NCBI GenBank assembly: GCA_041941305.1
Contig: JBGTQJ010000038.1
Span: 24,187-88,186 of the forward strand
Reading direction: 5' to 3'
Source: JANSWP01 sp041941305
GTDB lineage: Bacteria; Bacteroidota; Bacteroidia; Chitinophagales; Saprospiraceae
DNA: 64,000 nt
Positions 1-9,262 of this stretch are shown here, piece after piece. Numbering within the stretch: the stretch's first letter is position 1; every line of letters begins with the position of its first letter. Below the pieces are notes generated by a model. That model searched no databases, had not been told where the DNA came from, and saw only the letters and a list, made by a program, of their open reading frames with translations. The position numbers and the translations under genes were made by a program.

Positions 1-121
1 TTTCATCCTCAAATTGAATTCGGATTTCTGGAATGTGAGTAATGTCGTAAAGATCAGGTGCTTGTGCAGATAGTGTACTGGTGAGAATAATCAGGGGTAA
101 AAGGACATGCAGTTTTTTCAT
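1..121 (-). CDS. CotH-like exported protein, N-terminal fragment (cut by window edge)
   Basis: Reading the minus strand from the ATG at 121-119 gives 40 residues before the window ends. They start with a typical signal peptide (MKKLHVLLPLIILTSTLSAQ) and continue with a segment reading DLYDITHIPEIRIQFED. This matches the start of the mature part of the neighbouring CotH protein (FYEVNTIQDINITFD), so this is inferred to be a second CotH-type paralog in tandem, downstream of the complete one. The gene is real but too short here to define domains. Its upstream spacer carries word hairpin WH-1. Confidence 0.6.
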   Translation of the reverse strand, partial: MKKLHVLLPLIILTSTLSAQAPDLYDITHIPEIRIQFEDE

Positions 122-182
122 GACTATTTTTGTTGTGTTTCCCATTGGGACTCCTTTCCACAGGAATCCTTCGGATTGAAGC

Positions 183-245
183 AGGTGTTTAAGTATTCAA
201 GTGTTCACCCAATTTTGATTTTTTTAAAAGGAACACCTGAACACT
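183..245. repeat. Word hairpin WH-1 between two CotH genes
   Basis: An inverted repeat built from two short words: AGGTGTT (183-189) pairs with AACACCT (232-238), and AGTGTTCA (200-207) pairs with TGAACACT (238-245). It lies between the stop of the complete CotH gene and the start of the partial one. It belongs to the same class as seven other locus-specific hairpins in this window. Confidence 0.5.
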
Positions 246-255
246 ATACACATCT

Positions 256-1866
256 TTACTTATTCAATGCTTCAAGGGTTGTATTGTGAACTTCCCACAT
301 ATAGTTAGAGGGGCTATAACCCAAAAGGGTTGCATTTTCGGCAACAATATAGTATTCAATCATTTTTTCTCCATTTTGTGGTACGATGGTAGCACCAAAG
401 GTTCCATCCCCGGATGCTCCGTCATTATTTTGACCATCGTCGTACATATTTACTTCTTCATAATTGCCGGATCCACTTAGACGATACATCAATTTCACTC
501 TTTTTGGAAAATTGGTCACCTGTGCGGTAACTCTGAATGTAGTGACTGGAGTACTGGAAAATTGTGGGCGCCCAATTACATTCACTCCAGAAACCTCTGG
601 AGGAAAAACTGCAACTGAAGGATGCTTGGAAAGGAATTTGGCTCTTTTTGACATCAATTCTTTGATGCCCGGGATTTTACTTCTTTTTCCAATGGTTTTG
701 GTCATGCTGTTACCAAAATCTGTAGCTGTATACCTTTGTCCTGGATCTTTTTCGAAATCCGCTTTTATCAAATTTTGTAATTCTTCAGCTCGTTTTTCAT
801 AATCTCCATTTGAAAAGTTATCTGTCAAAATGGTCTTCAAATGAGACAAGTAGGCTTTTCTATAAGTTTCATTGTTTAACAATTTGCTAATCAAAGGTTT
901 GCGACCATTGGTGGAGTGTAGTAATGGGTCGAGTTCTTGTAAGCCTTTTAATTTTTCATCAGAACCAACTCCAGTATTTTTGAAACTGCCAAAAGACAAA
1001 TTCAAGTCCCAAATAATTGGATTAAATTGACCAGAATCATCTTTGTACAAGTAATAATTGACACTGCTTTGCCCAGAATAGCTACTTAAGTTTACCAATA
1101 CATTGTTGAAGGCAAGCATCCACAAGGTGCGATCTACATTCAAAACCTTACTTACTGATTCGGTTCTCTTATTCAAATAAAGGGTAAGTTCCTGTAAATC
1201 ATCCCAACCATGCTCTGAGATTTTTTCGAAATTATTTAGCAAACAATCGACATTGTCTTCATGTTCCAGAGAGCCATATATCTTACTTTTGCAACCAGCA
1301 GGAGTATTTAACCCTGCATTCTGATTTGCTTTAAAAAAAGAATTGTCGCTTGAACCAAACTGTTCATTCAAAAACTTTTCCCCCACGGCTTCAACATTTA
1401 CAAAAAGTCCATAATAGGTTCCATTGATGTTGACTCTTGCATAATTTGCTTTAGGTGCAGGCATGTACTTTCTTGCGATTTCGTATGACATCACTTCTCG
1501 GAGCATGCTTGGATCTCTCAAGGCCTTTGATAATTTTATGGTTGCATATCCCTGAATATTTTGATCCTTATTAATGTAGTTCAATTTCAAATGCAAACCA
1601 TTTCTTTTTGAACCTGGGGTAAATGATTTACTTCCGCGATATCTAATGCCTACATTTTCGAACTTTTGATCGTTAATTTCCACATTTCCTAAAAGCAGCC
1701 CATCGCCATTGTACCGCAATGAGTCGAGGTCATTCATCCAGTTTTCTACATCAAATGTGATATTGATGTCTTGAATGGTATTTACTTCGTAAAAATTATC
1801 GTCTTGTGCCACAAGTCCTTGAAATCCAATTGATAAGAAAAGGGCAATAAAGATGTTGATTTTCAT
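256..1866 (-). CDS. CotH kinase family exported protein
   Basis: A 536-residue protein with an N-terminal signal peptide ending near ...GLVAQ, so it acts in the periplasm or outside the cell. The body matches the CotH family: the early GIRYRGSKSF segment, a conserved stretch around LHLKLNYINKDQNIQGYATIKLSKALRDPS, the NYYLYKDDSG...IIWDLNLSFGSF region near residues 275-300, and a C-terminal beta-rich domain. CotH proteins are atypical protein kinases, known from spore coats and found widely in Bacteroidota; the substrate here is unknown. The tail shows no clear T9SS sorting domain. It is transcribed towards a second CotH-like gene at the window edge, suggesting a tandem duplication. Confidence 0.85.
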   Translation of the reverse strand: MKINIFIALFLSIGFQGLVAQDDNFYEVNTIQDINITFDVENWMNDLDSLRYNGDGLLLGNVEINDQKFENVGIRYRGSKSFTPGSKRNGLHLKLNYINKDQNIQGYATIKLSKALRDPSMLREVMSYEIARKYMPAPKANYARVNINGTYYGLFVNVEAVGEKFLNEQFGSSDNSFFKANQNAGLNTPAGCKSKIYGSLEHEDNVDCLLNNFEKISEHGWDDLQELTLYLNKRTESVSKVLNVDRTLWMLAFNNVLVNLSSYSGQSSVNYYLYKDDSGQFNPIIWDLNLSFGSFKNTGVGSDEKLKGLQELDPLLHSTNGRKPLISKLLNNETYRKAYLSHLKTILTDNFSNGDYEKRAEELQNLIKADFEKDPGQRYTATDFGNSMTKTIGKRSKIPGIKELMSKRAKFLSKHPSVAVFPPEVSGVNVIGRPQFSSTPVTTFRVTAQVTNFPKRVKLMYRLSGSGNYEEVNMYDDGQNNDGASGDGTFGATIVPQNGEKMIEYYIVAENATLLGYSPSNYMWEVHNTTLEALNK

Positions 1867-2170
1867 ATTTTGTTGTGAATGAGTAGTTTGACCACTTTTT
1901 GATCAAACCATTTCTATGTCAGTTCCCAGATCGTTTTACAATTAAAAAGATTTCATTTTGATAGTGAAAATCTTTCCAGCAAGACGGTCTGATTTCTGAG
2001 CGCTTTAGGTTTAAAATTCGCCGTGCAATAATAAGAAAAAAGTGCATAAGTGAAGACCGACTTTCAGGGCTTCATTTTATTTTCCATTACATTTTACAAT
2101 CTTTGTCCGAACAACCAATTTTTTCCACCAACAGACCATACAAATTCGACAATCCTAGCAGCACATCGAC
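1867..2170. other. Divergent intergenic region, CotH / CHAT
   Basis: About 300 bases between the divergent starts of the CotH gene and the CHAT gene. It must hold both promoters. A weak TACAATCTTTG stretch near 2094-2104 resembles a Bacteroidota -7 box, but the spacing is wrong. I see no gene or strong hairpin in it. Confidence 0.4.
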
Positions 2171-5100
2171 ATGAGACTTTATATGCTTTGTCCCCTGGTT
2201 CTTCTTTTTTCCTACTCCACCATTTTGGGGCAGGAAACAGTTGATACTAGTGCCCTTATGAGATTGTTAAACGAAGGAGTAACTTTAAAGGAACAAGGAG
2301 ACTACAATAAAGCTTTTGAAATAACGAATCTGGCGCTAGAATCTTATGAAAGAGAGCAATTCAATTTTCCCAGGTTGAAAATCCAATTGGAAAGGAATAA
2401 AGGCGGCATCTTGTTAGATATGGGATTGTATGAAGCGGCCTTATTGACTTTTAAAGAGTCATTGAAATATACAGAAGAAAAATTTGCAGATAAAGATGAG
2501 TTGGTGGTTCGTTTATATATTGATGTAGGCATTTCTAATTATTATTTGAAGAATTACGATTTAGCCTTACTTCAGTATGAAAATGCCGAAAAAATTGCGC
2601 TTAGTTTAGGGGGTGAAAATTTTCCCCTGCTTTCCAATTGCTACAATAATATAGGCATTTGTTATTATGTCAAACAGAATTATAAAAAGGCACTGGATTA
2701 CTATAAAAAAGCGCTGGATATTGGTATCAAAATATTTGGGAAAAACGACCTGACTATTGCATCCACCTATAACAATATAGGGATCTGTTACAAATTGATG
2801 CAGGATTATGCAAGAGCAATTGTCTTTTATGACAATGCCCTGGCTATAAAGCTAAAAAGATTAGATGAATCTCATCCAAAGTTAGCTCCCAATTACAATA
2901 ATTTGGGAAGTTGTTACAACAGCCTTCAACAATATGAGAAAGCTTTGGAGTACTACAATAAAGGTGCAGGTATAATTGAACGTAACTTTGGTACTGAACA
3001 CCCCCAATTAGCTCCATTCTACAATAATATTGGAAATTGTTATGCACAATTAAGAGAATTTCCCACAGCCTTGAATTATTTGAATCAAGCTATGGAAATT
3101 CGGAAAAAAACTTTTCCAGGATTTAATGCTGCCACTGGGGATGGGTATGCGAATATTGGTGATTGCTATTTCAAACAATGGCAATATGATTTGGCAATGG
3201 AATATTACCAAAAGGCATTGGATTATTTTGAACAAAAAAAACATGAATATCCTGATCGCATTGCCAGTTTTCAGGTTCAAATCGCTTCTTGTTTTACAAA
3301 TCAGGGGAAATTTAATGAAGCAAGGAAATATTTTGACCGTGGGTTAAAAAGTATTCATTACAAGGATGTGGATTTCGAGAACCCTGGAAGGCATTTTGCC
3401 CCAGATTTACTGGCAGATTTTTTATCGGAAAAGGCAAACATGCTAGTTAAATTGTATACGCTTAGAAAGAATATTGAAGATTTAAAAGAAGCTGAACTGT
3501 TATTTGACCAATGCATTAAAGTGCTTGAATTTTTAAAAACAGGTTTTCAGGAAGGTGGTTCAAAGCAAATATTATTGGATAACTTTTTTAATACCTATGA
3601 GGGGGCTATTGCCGTTTGCCACCAATTGCACCAGTGGAATAAAGACGATGATTTATTACATAGAGCTTTTGAATATGCAGAAAGGAGCAATAATATATTG
3701 TTACAGGAATCCGTACAAAAAACACAGGCTGAGCGTTATGCTGACATTCCACAGAAGCTTTTAGAACAAGAACATGAATTAAAAGTAGATATTGCCTTCT
3801 ATGAGCGAAAACGATTCAATGAAGAGCAAAAAGGAAAGGAAGCCAATCAGTCCAAAATAAATGATTGGAATAACAAAATATTCGAACTGAAACAAAGTTA
3901 TTTCGTATTGATGGATAGGTTTGAGAAAGAATACCCCAAATATTATGAATTGAAATACGCTTCCCAAACCATTCCTGTATCAGAAATTCAAAATGACTTA
4001 TTAAAAGGAGATGAAGCTTTTGTTGAATATTTTGTTGGAGATGATCATATTTTTGTTTTTGTCATTACCACAGATTCTTTTGCAATGGAATATATTCCTA
4101 AACTCTTTCCATTGGAGGCATGGGTGGAGGAGTTTCGAAATAGCATCATTTTTTACAATCCATTAAGAGAAGATATTGCCTACCTTAATCAGAAATATGT
4201 AAACCTCGCCAATGAATTATATGAACTTCTATTTGTGCCAGTCAGTCAATTATTAGCAGGGAAAAAGCTAATAATAGTTCCGGGAGGAATGTTAGGACAT
4301 TTACCTTTTGAAGCACTACTGACAGCAGCACCCGAAAAAAACAATACTTTCCAATCATTTCCGTATTTAATCAATAAGTATTCAATAAGTTATAGCTATT
4401 CCGCGCTTTTACACAAGGAGATGAGTTTAGGAGGCATAAATAAACCTGGAAAACAGTTTTTGGGTTTTGCACCAAGATTTGATACCATCCTTGCAGCAAG
4501 CCCAGCTGGTAGTCGAACCTATGAGTTAGGGGCATTAGAATACAATATTCCCGAAGTGAAAGCGATTGCTGAATTGATGGATGGAAGCCAGTTTTTAGAT
4601 TCAATGGCAACCGAAAATCGTTTTTTGGACACGGCTTCTCATTTTCAAATAATTCATTTGGCAACTCATGGGAAATCCAATGACCAATCAAGCGATTATT
4701 CTTTCTTGGCCTTCTACGAAATCAAAGACTCTATTGAAAATGAATTGCTTTATGTTAAAGACCTTTACAACCTAGATTTACAGGCAGATATGGTGGTGTT
4801 AAGTGCTTGTGAAACAGGAGTTGGGGAACTACTTAGAGGAGAAGGAATCATCAGTCTTGCACGAGGATTCTTTTATGCTGGTGCAAAAAGTATTATTACT
4901 ACACTTTGGAGTATAGATGATAAACCGACTGCAGAAATCATGGAAATATTTTATAAAAACCTGAAAAAAGGAGATACAAAAGACCATGCCCTACGTTCTG
5001 CAAAACTTAGCTATATCCAAAAACAGCATTCAGATATGAGATGTCATCCAAGATTTTGGGCAGGGTTTGTTCCCCTAGGGAATATGGAGGCATTAGAATT

Positions 5101-5224
5101 AAAAGAAAAAAGCAATATGGGGTATTGGTTGATTGGCGTTTTTGCAGTTTTATTCGCTGGACTCCGGATTTATAAATTAAACGGAAAAGGAAAGAATAAA
5201 CACAAAACAAAGTTTGGCGATTGA
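2171..5224 (+). CDS. TPR-CHAT caspase-like protein, exported and membrane-anchored
   Basis: A 1017-residue protein. A signal peptide (MRLYMLCPLVLLFSYSTILGQ) is followed by an array of about eight TPR repeats between residues 30 and 400 (recurring NNIGICY..., NNLGSCY... and ALEYYNKG patterns), a helical linker, a CHAT domain at about 620-970 and a single membrane segment near 983-1001. CHAT domains are caspase-like proteases. The catalytic dyad is present: His833 in IHLATHG and Cys880 in LSACETG. The signal peptide plus C-terminal anchor puts the protease on the outer side of the inner membrane, unlike cytoplasmic CHAT effectors such as those of type III-E CRISPR. It ends 3 bp from the convergent membrane-protein gene. 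Its substrate is not evident. Confidence 0.9.
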   Translation: MRLYMLCPLVLLFSYSTILGQETVDTSALMRLLNEGVTLKEQGDYNKAFEITNLALESYEREQFNFPRLKIQLERNKGGILLDMGLYEAALLTFKESLKYTEEKFADKDELVVRLYIDVGISNYYLKNYDLALLQYENAEKIALSLGGENFPLLSNCYNNIGICYYVKQNYKKALDYYKKALDIGIKIFGKNDLTIASTYNNIGICYKLMQDYARAIVFYDNALAIKLKRLDESHPKLAPNYNNLGSCYNSLQQYEKALEYYNKGAGIIERNFGTEHPQLAPFYNNIGNCYAQLREFPTALNYLNQAMEIRKKTFPGFNAATGDGYANIGDCYFKQWQYDLAMEYYQKALDYFEQKKHEYPDRIASFQVQIASCFTNQGKFNEARKYFDRGLKSIHYKDVDFENPGRHFAPDLLADFLSEKANMLVKLYTLRKNIEDLKEAELLFDQCIKVLEFLKTGFQEGGSKQILLDNFFNTYEGAIAVCHQLHQWNKDDDLLHRAFEYAERSNNILLQESVQKTQAERYADIPQKLLEQEHELKVDIAFYERKRFNEEQKGKEANQSKINDWNNKIFELKQSYFVLMDRFEKEYPKYYELKYASQTIPVSEIQNDLLKGDEAFVEYFVGDDHIFVFVITTDSFAMEYIPKLFPLEAWVEEFRNSIIFYNPLREDIAYLNQKYVNLANELYELLFVPVSQLLAGKKLIIVPGGMLGHLPFEALLTAAPEKNNTFQSFPYLINKYSISYSYSALLHKEMSLGGINKPGKQFLGFAPRFDTILAASPAGSRTYELGALEYNIPEVKAIAELMDGSQFLDSMATENRFLDTASHFQIIHLATHGKSNDQSSDYSFLAFYEIKDSIENELLYVKDLYNLDLQADMVVLSACETGVGELLRGEGIISLARGFFYAGAKSIITTLWSIDDKPTAEIMEIFYKNLKKGDTKDHALRSAKLSYIQKQHSDMRCHPRFWAGFVPLGNMEALELKEKSNMGYWLIGVFAVLFAGLRIYKLNGKGKNKHKTKFGD

Positions 5225-5227
5225 CGA

Positions 5228-6700
5228 CTATTTGTCCTGAGGCCAAGCCACTTCTTTAATCTCCAAATACTCATGTGCTGGCATATCGAAATAATGCTTT
5301 GGCAATCGCTTATGGGTCACATGTGGCATAGAGCCCAAAATCAATTTTTCCTTCCTAATTAAATTTTCAATTTTTTCCTCATATTTTGGTACGTGCAAGA
5401 CTGCAGCATGCTTCGGATCTTCAACAGCCGAGAGCATTAAAGTTTCCAAACTCATGATGGAAGGAACCCACATATTGCTCCAGCTAAAATACTTGGGTGG
5501 AATGATGAATTTTCTTTGTTCCTGTGTAGCATGCATTTCGATAGTTTTATCTAGGTAATTCAGTCTTTGAGTATAAAAATCATGCTTTTTATAAATCCTG
5601 TCTACACTAAAACTTAACAATATGATAATTACAATCAGGCTCAGTTTCCGAAATTCAGATTTCAATAAGACCAAAAAAATAGCCATTGCCCAAATTACCC
5701 CTATGTATACCAGATAACCATCAATCATATAATAAATCCTGCCTCGTAAATAGGACTGATGAATTAAAACAATGATGACTTGTGCAAAAGCTGCTCCGAA
5801 AATGTAAATGGCAGAAAGCGGTTTTCTTGTTTTCAACATCCAGAAAATAGTTCCTAAAAAACAAACAAAGGGAAGTGCATATTCTCTTTGAAAAAACCAT
5901 TTGATAATGTGGTAAACCTCATAATGGTCATAGTTCGATAAAACAGCCTGAGCGTTTTCCAGCCGGCTCATTTGCCCTTCTTCATAACTCCCTTCCTGAA
6001 TTGCCAAAAAACGATAGGCATATAAAATCAACACTGCTCCCAACCAAATCCAATAATACTTTTCTTTCCATCGCTGATTATATAACATATCAAATCCAAC
6101 AAAAACCAAAACCAACCAGATGGCTAATGGGTGTCCTGTGTAAACCAATAATATTATTCCAAAGGCAATTCCCCAATCAGCCCATACAGGTAATTTTGAA
6201 AAACGAAATTGATTTTTGGTCAGCCAAGCAATCAAAAGTGCTACAAATGCCAATGTGGCTGTGATTTCGGAAATTCCTGTATAGAATTTATATCGCATAG
6301 TCAGGCACAAAGCCAGTGCAAAGAAAATTCCTGCTTCTACATTTTTTATTAAGTGAACAATTAGATTAAATACCAAATAATGGAGCAGCATAAAGGCAGA
6401 AGAATAGAGCAACAAAACTGTTTTCAATGACCATTCATTTTCGATAGCAATTAAGGGAAGCCATTGGGTAAAATAATTTATCGTTCGGTTGTGGATGATA
6501 AAATAGTCCTCGTGAAAGATCAGGTGGAAAGTATAGTAGGCGGAGTCAAAATTCAAAAGTCTTTCCTTGTAAAAAATGAGAGAGAATAGGAGATAGGTTA
6601 AAAAGAAAAAGTGGCCAATAATAGTAAGTGAAGTCTTATACTGTTGCTCTGAGATTGGGTTGTTTTCTGAAAAGCCTTTAATTTTTTGAATTAGGGACAT
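5228..6700 (-). CDS. Multi-pass integral membrane protein, unknown function
   Basis: A 490-residue protein with about ten hydrophobic segments, starting at residues 28-50 and ending near 365, then a soluble C-terminal tail of about 120 residues. The topology resembles glycosyltransferase-C-like or DUF-type membrane proteins of Bacteroidota. I see no DxD-type motif early in the sequence and make no functional claim. It converges on the CHAT gene with only 3 bp between the two stop codons, so the two transcripts probably overlap. The glycosidase-like lipoprotein gene lies 70 bp upstream on the same strand, so the two may be cotranscribed. Confidence 0.75.
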   Translation of the reverse strand: MSLIQKIKGFSENNPISEQQYKTSLTIIGHFFFLTYLLFSLIFYKERLLNFDSAYYTFHLIFHEDYFIIHNRTINYFTQWLPLIAIENEWSLKTVLLLYSSAFMLLHYLVFNLIVHLIKNVEAGIFFALALCLTMRYKFYTGISEITATLAFVALLIAWLTKNQFRFSKLPVWADWGIAFGIILLVYTGHPLAIWLVLVFVGFDMLYNQRWKEKYYWIWLGAVLILYAYRFLAIQEGSYEEGQMSRLENAQAVLSNYDHYEVYHIIKWFFQREYALPFVCFLGTIFWMLKTRKPLSAIYIFGAAFAQVIIVLIHQSYLRGRIYYMIDGYLVYIGVIWAMAIFLVLLKSEFRKLSLIVIIILLSFSVDRIYKKHDFYTQRLNYLDKTIEMHATQEQRKFIIPPKYFSWSNMWVPSIMSLETLMLSAVEDPKHAAVLHVPKYEEKIENLIRKEKLILGSMPHVTHKRLPKHYFDMPAHEYLEIKEVAWPQDK

Positions 6701-6770
6701 AAAATAATTTAGAGTTGCTCATTGAGTGCACAATATAGGTTTCTGTTCCATCGTGATGGTGTTTTTCGAC

Positions 6771-8216
6771 TTATTTTTTGGGATAGACTATTAAGAGTCC
6801 CCAATGAAATTCTAGTTTTGGGATAATCACAGTAACAGTTTCATTACTAAGACTAAAAATCAATTCACTTTCATTTTTATATCCTGTATAATCATTCGAT
6901 TCTAAAGCAGTTAAGTGGGTCGAAGGTTCAAACTCAACTGGTTGTATCAGACTCAGGCTTCCAATCCCATTTTCAAAAAAGAACTTTTCATTTAGGTTGA
7001 TTTCACAAGCATCTACATTTGGGATTTCCCAGTCTACCAGATGAATGACTACAGGTGAATTATGCTCATTTGGTTTTGCCCGAATGTAAGCATGCATATT
7101 TCTTCGATATGCTGAAAAATATATTGGTATAGAAGATCTATCAAGGAACCGCTCATCTATTTGAGTACTCGTATAATAAGCATCTTCATACCCTTCAAGC
7201 CATTCTGAAACAGCATGTACAAAACCAAAATAATTGGCAAAATCTTTTGTTTTTCCAAAATATCTGGGTTTCCCTCCTCCCCGCCAGACATCCCATGGAA
7301 CCAGAAGATTGCCTCCTGAGGCATATGTTGATGCCAAAACTTTTTGAATCATCCAGGTTCTATCGGATACATAGGAAAACACTTGAGCTTTTCCTCTTTT
7401 TCTCGTTTCTCTCAATGCGGCATATATATATTCGGGGTTGCCCCTCCTAACTGGAGCTTCTGCAATGCCATAGTCAAAAAAATCATGCGGAAATAATTCC
7501 CAATCGCCCCTAAAATTATTGCAGGAAAAGGGTACCGGTCGGCCAGCGTGTTTCTCAGCTTTTTGTTTCATGATGGTATGAAATTCCAATGTAGAAGCTT
7601 CTTGTATCTCACCAACAGATTTCCCCAAATTGCTTGCCTTTTCTTTACAATAATCACAATGGCAAACATCTTCCCATTCATTTCTGACTAAAACAGAAGC
7701 CATTGCTGGATCATCTACCTGAAAATCGGTCACTCCTGCATCCAAGGCAACTTTTAAATGTTCCCAATATATTTTTTGGAATTCGGGATGATTGACACAA
7801 CCCCACCATCCTTCCCAGCTTAACATCCAGGGTGCAGTTGCCCTGCTCCCATCTTTTTTGGTGACCCGACCCAATTTTCTTTCTCCACTACCAAATGGTA
7901 AATCTACCAACGTCGGAGTCATTGTTACCTGGACTTTATAACCCAAGTCACTTACTTTCTTGAGGAATTCAGCATTTGTGGTATAAATCCAGCTAAGTCT
8001 GGTAGCATGAAATTGTTTTAATGCCCGGAAAGTATCTAAGGTATCACTTTCATCTCTGGGACGTTCCCATCTGCTCGAAAGGCAGACATCGCTGTATTGG
8101 GGAGCTCCAATGGGAATATTGGAGTGCTTGGCGATTTCACAAAGTAAAACTGGCTTTTCATCACGGCAGGCAAAAATCAGGAAACAGGTACAAAAAAGGA
8201 AAAGGCTGTATTTCAT
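6771..8216 (-). CDS. Lipoprotein with glycosidase-like TIM-barrel fold
   Basis: A 481-residue protein. The N-terminus (MKYSLFLFCTCFLIFACRD) has a lipobox ending in Cys17, so it is probably an outer-membrane or periplasmic lipoprotein. The body looks like a beta/alpha barrel of the hypothetical glycoside-hydrolase type: RLSWIYTTN, KVQVTMTPTL, then GVTDFQVDDPAM with paired acidic residues near residue 160, the CHCDYCKEKA cysteine cluster, and a WMIQKVLASTYASGGNLLVPWDVW stretch. Barrels of this kind occur in GH42-like and related families. The acidic DD pair is a candidate catalytic or binding site, but I cannot assign a family or substrate. Confidence 0.6.
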   Translation of the reverse strand: MKYSLFLFCTCFLIFACRDEKPVLLCEIAKHSNIPIGAPQYSDVCLSSRWERPRDESDTLDTFRALKQFHATRLSWIYTTNAEFLKKVSDLGYKVQVTMTPTLVDLPFGSGERKLGRVTKKDGSRATAPWMLSWEGWWGCVNHPEFQKIYWEHLKVALDAGVTDFQVDDPAMASVLVRNEWEDVCHCDYCKEKASNLGKSVGEIQEASTLEFHTIMKQKAEKHAGRPVPFSCNNFRGDWELFPHDFFDYGIAEAPVRRGNPEYIYAALRETRKRGKAQVFSYVSDRTWMIQKVLASTYASGGNLLVPWDVWRGGGKPRYFGKTKDFANYFGFVHAVSEWLEGYEDAYYTSTQIDERFLDRSSIPIYFSAYRRNMHAYIRAKPNEHNSPVVIHLVDWEIPNVDACEINLNEKFFFENGIGSLSLIQPVEFEPSTHLTALESNDYTGYKNESELIFSLSNETVTVIIPKLEFHWGLLIVYPKK

Positions 8217-8241
8217 AAGAAAGTGTTGAATTACAGCAAAT

Positions 8242-8279
8242 GTAAAAAAATAAAAAAGGCGGTGACCGAGGTCACCGCC
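8242..8279 (-). terminator. Intrinsic terminator of the coiled-coil gene
   Basis: A perfect 9-bp GC-rich stem (GGCGGTGAC, 8258-8266, with GTCACCGCC, 8271-8279) and a 4-nt loop. Read on the minus strand it is followed by a run of T with one A. It lies 39 bp past the stop of the coiled-coil gene. Confidence 0.85.
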
Positions 8280-8317
8280 CTTACTAATAACTTCTATTGA
8301 GATAAAGGCTTTCCGAA

Positions 8318-9262
8318 TTAAGGCGACAAAACTTTTCCATTTTCAATGATTCGTAGTTTCGAATTTTTGAGCAGAAAGGCTTTGCCATTTTCCAGGAAGA
8401 AAACTTGAATTTCATAATTCATACCTTCTTTTACCTGGCTGTTGAAATAATTCACTTCAATAGGAGCGCCGTTGTAAACAAATTTCTCTCCTGCCTTTCC
8501 AACATTACTATCGGGAAATTTGTTGTTTCGCTCATTTATTGGAAGTGTTTTGTCATTATCCAAATCCTTGATTTTCAATCTAAATTCTTTTCCAATTATC
8601 AATTCGGAATTTGGATGATCAATGTTGAAATTGATTTGGGTAAACTTCCAGTTTTTATCTTTTTGCTTTATGCTGGAAATATCAGCCCCTTTGGTTTTCT
8701 TTTTCTTTAATACCACTTTATTAAATGCGACCGTTGTGTTAGTCATGATGTCATTCCATCGGGTATTGTCGTCGGTTTTTTTCTGAATTTTTTCTTTTTT
8801 CTTTTCCAATTGGGGAACGGCGTTTTTCAACTTTTCCTTTTCTTCCTGAATCTCCATTAGCTGTCCACCAATCGTTTCGATTTCAGCCTGTAATTCCTTT
8901 ATTTTCTGACTATCTACATTTCCTTTTTCATATAAGGAAGCGATTTCAACCTTCAAATCTTTGATCAGCTTGTTACGACGTTTGATCTTTCCATTCAATT
9001 CTTTAATTAAAATGTTTCGCTCTTTAAGGGTTTTGTCGAGGTCTTCAATACGCGTATTTAATGTGGAAATGCTGTCTTGCAGTAGGTCAATTTCTTTTGT
9101 CAATTCAATTACTTCAGCTTCTGATTCCTGAAGTTTTAGCTGTGTTTTTTCGAGGTTTGTGCCAAGCTCATCAACTGAACCAGACAAGTATACTACGGCT
9201 CCAACCAAAATAATAATAGTAGTAGCAGCAATAATAGTGGGGAGTGAAAGCAACTTTCTCAT
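8318..9262 (-). CDS. Membrane-anchored coiled-coil protein
   Basis: A 314-residue protein with one N-terminal membrane segment (about residues 8-28, rich in I, V and A). A long heptad-patterned coiled coil follows at about 30-160, full of E, K, L and I with recurring ELxxEI and KERNILIKELN patterns. A globular beta-rich C-terminal domain of about 130 residues ends with LLKNSKLRIIENGKVL. The layout suggests a cell-envelope spacer or scaffold protein, exposed on the periplasmic side. I do not recognise the C-terminal domain. The gene stands alone with its own terminator. Confidence 0.75.
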   Translation of the reverse strand: MRKLLSLPTIIAATTIIILVGAVVYLSGSVDELGTNLEKTQLKLQESEAEVIELTKEIDLLQDSISTLNTRIEDLDKTLKERNILIKELNGKIKRRNKLIKDLKVEIASLYEKGNVDSQKIKELQAEIETIGGQLMEIQEEKEKLKNAVPQLEKKKEKIQKKTDDNTRWNDIMTNTTVAFNKVVLKKKKTKGADISSIKQKDKNWKFTQINFNIDHPNSELIIGKEFRLKIKDLDNDKTLPINERNNKFPDSNVGKAGEKFVYNGAPIEVNYFNSQVKEGMNYEIQVFFLENGKAFLLKNSKLRIIENGKVLSP

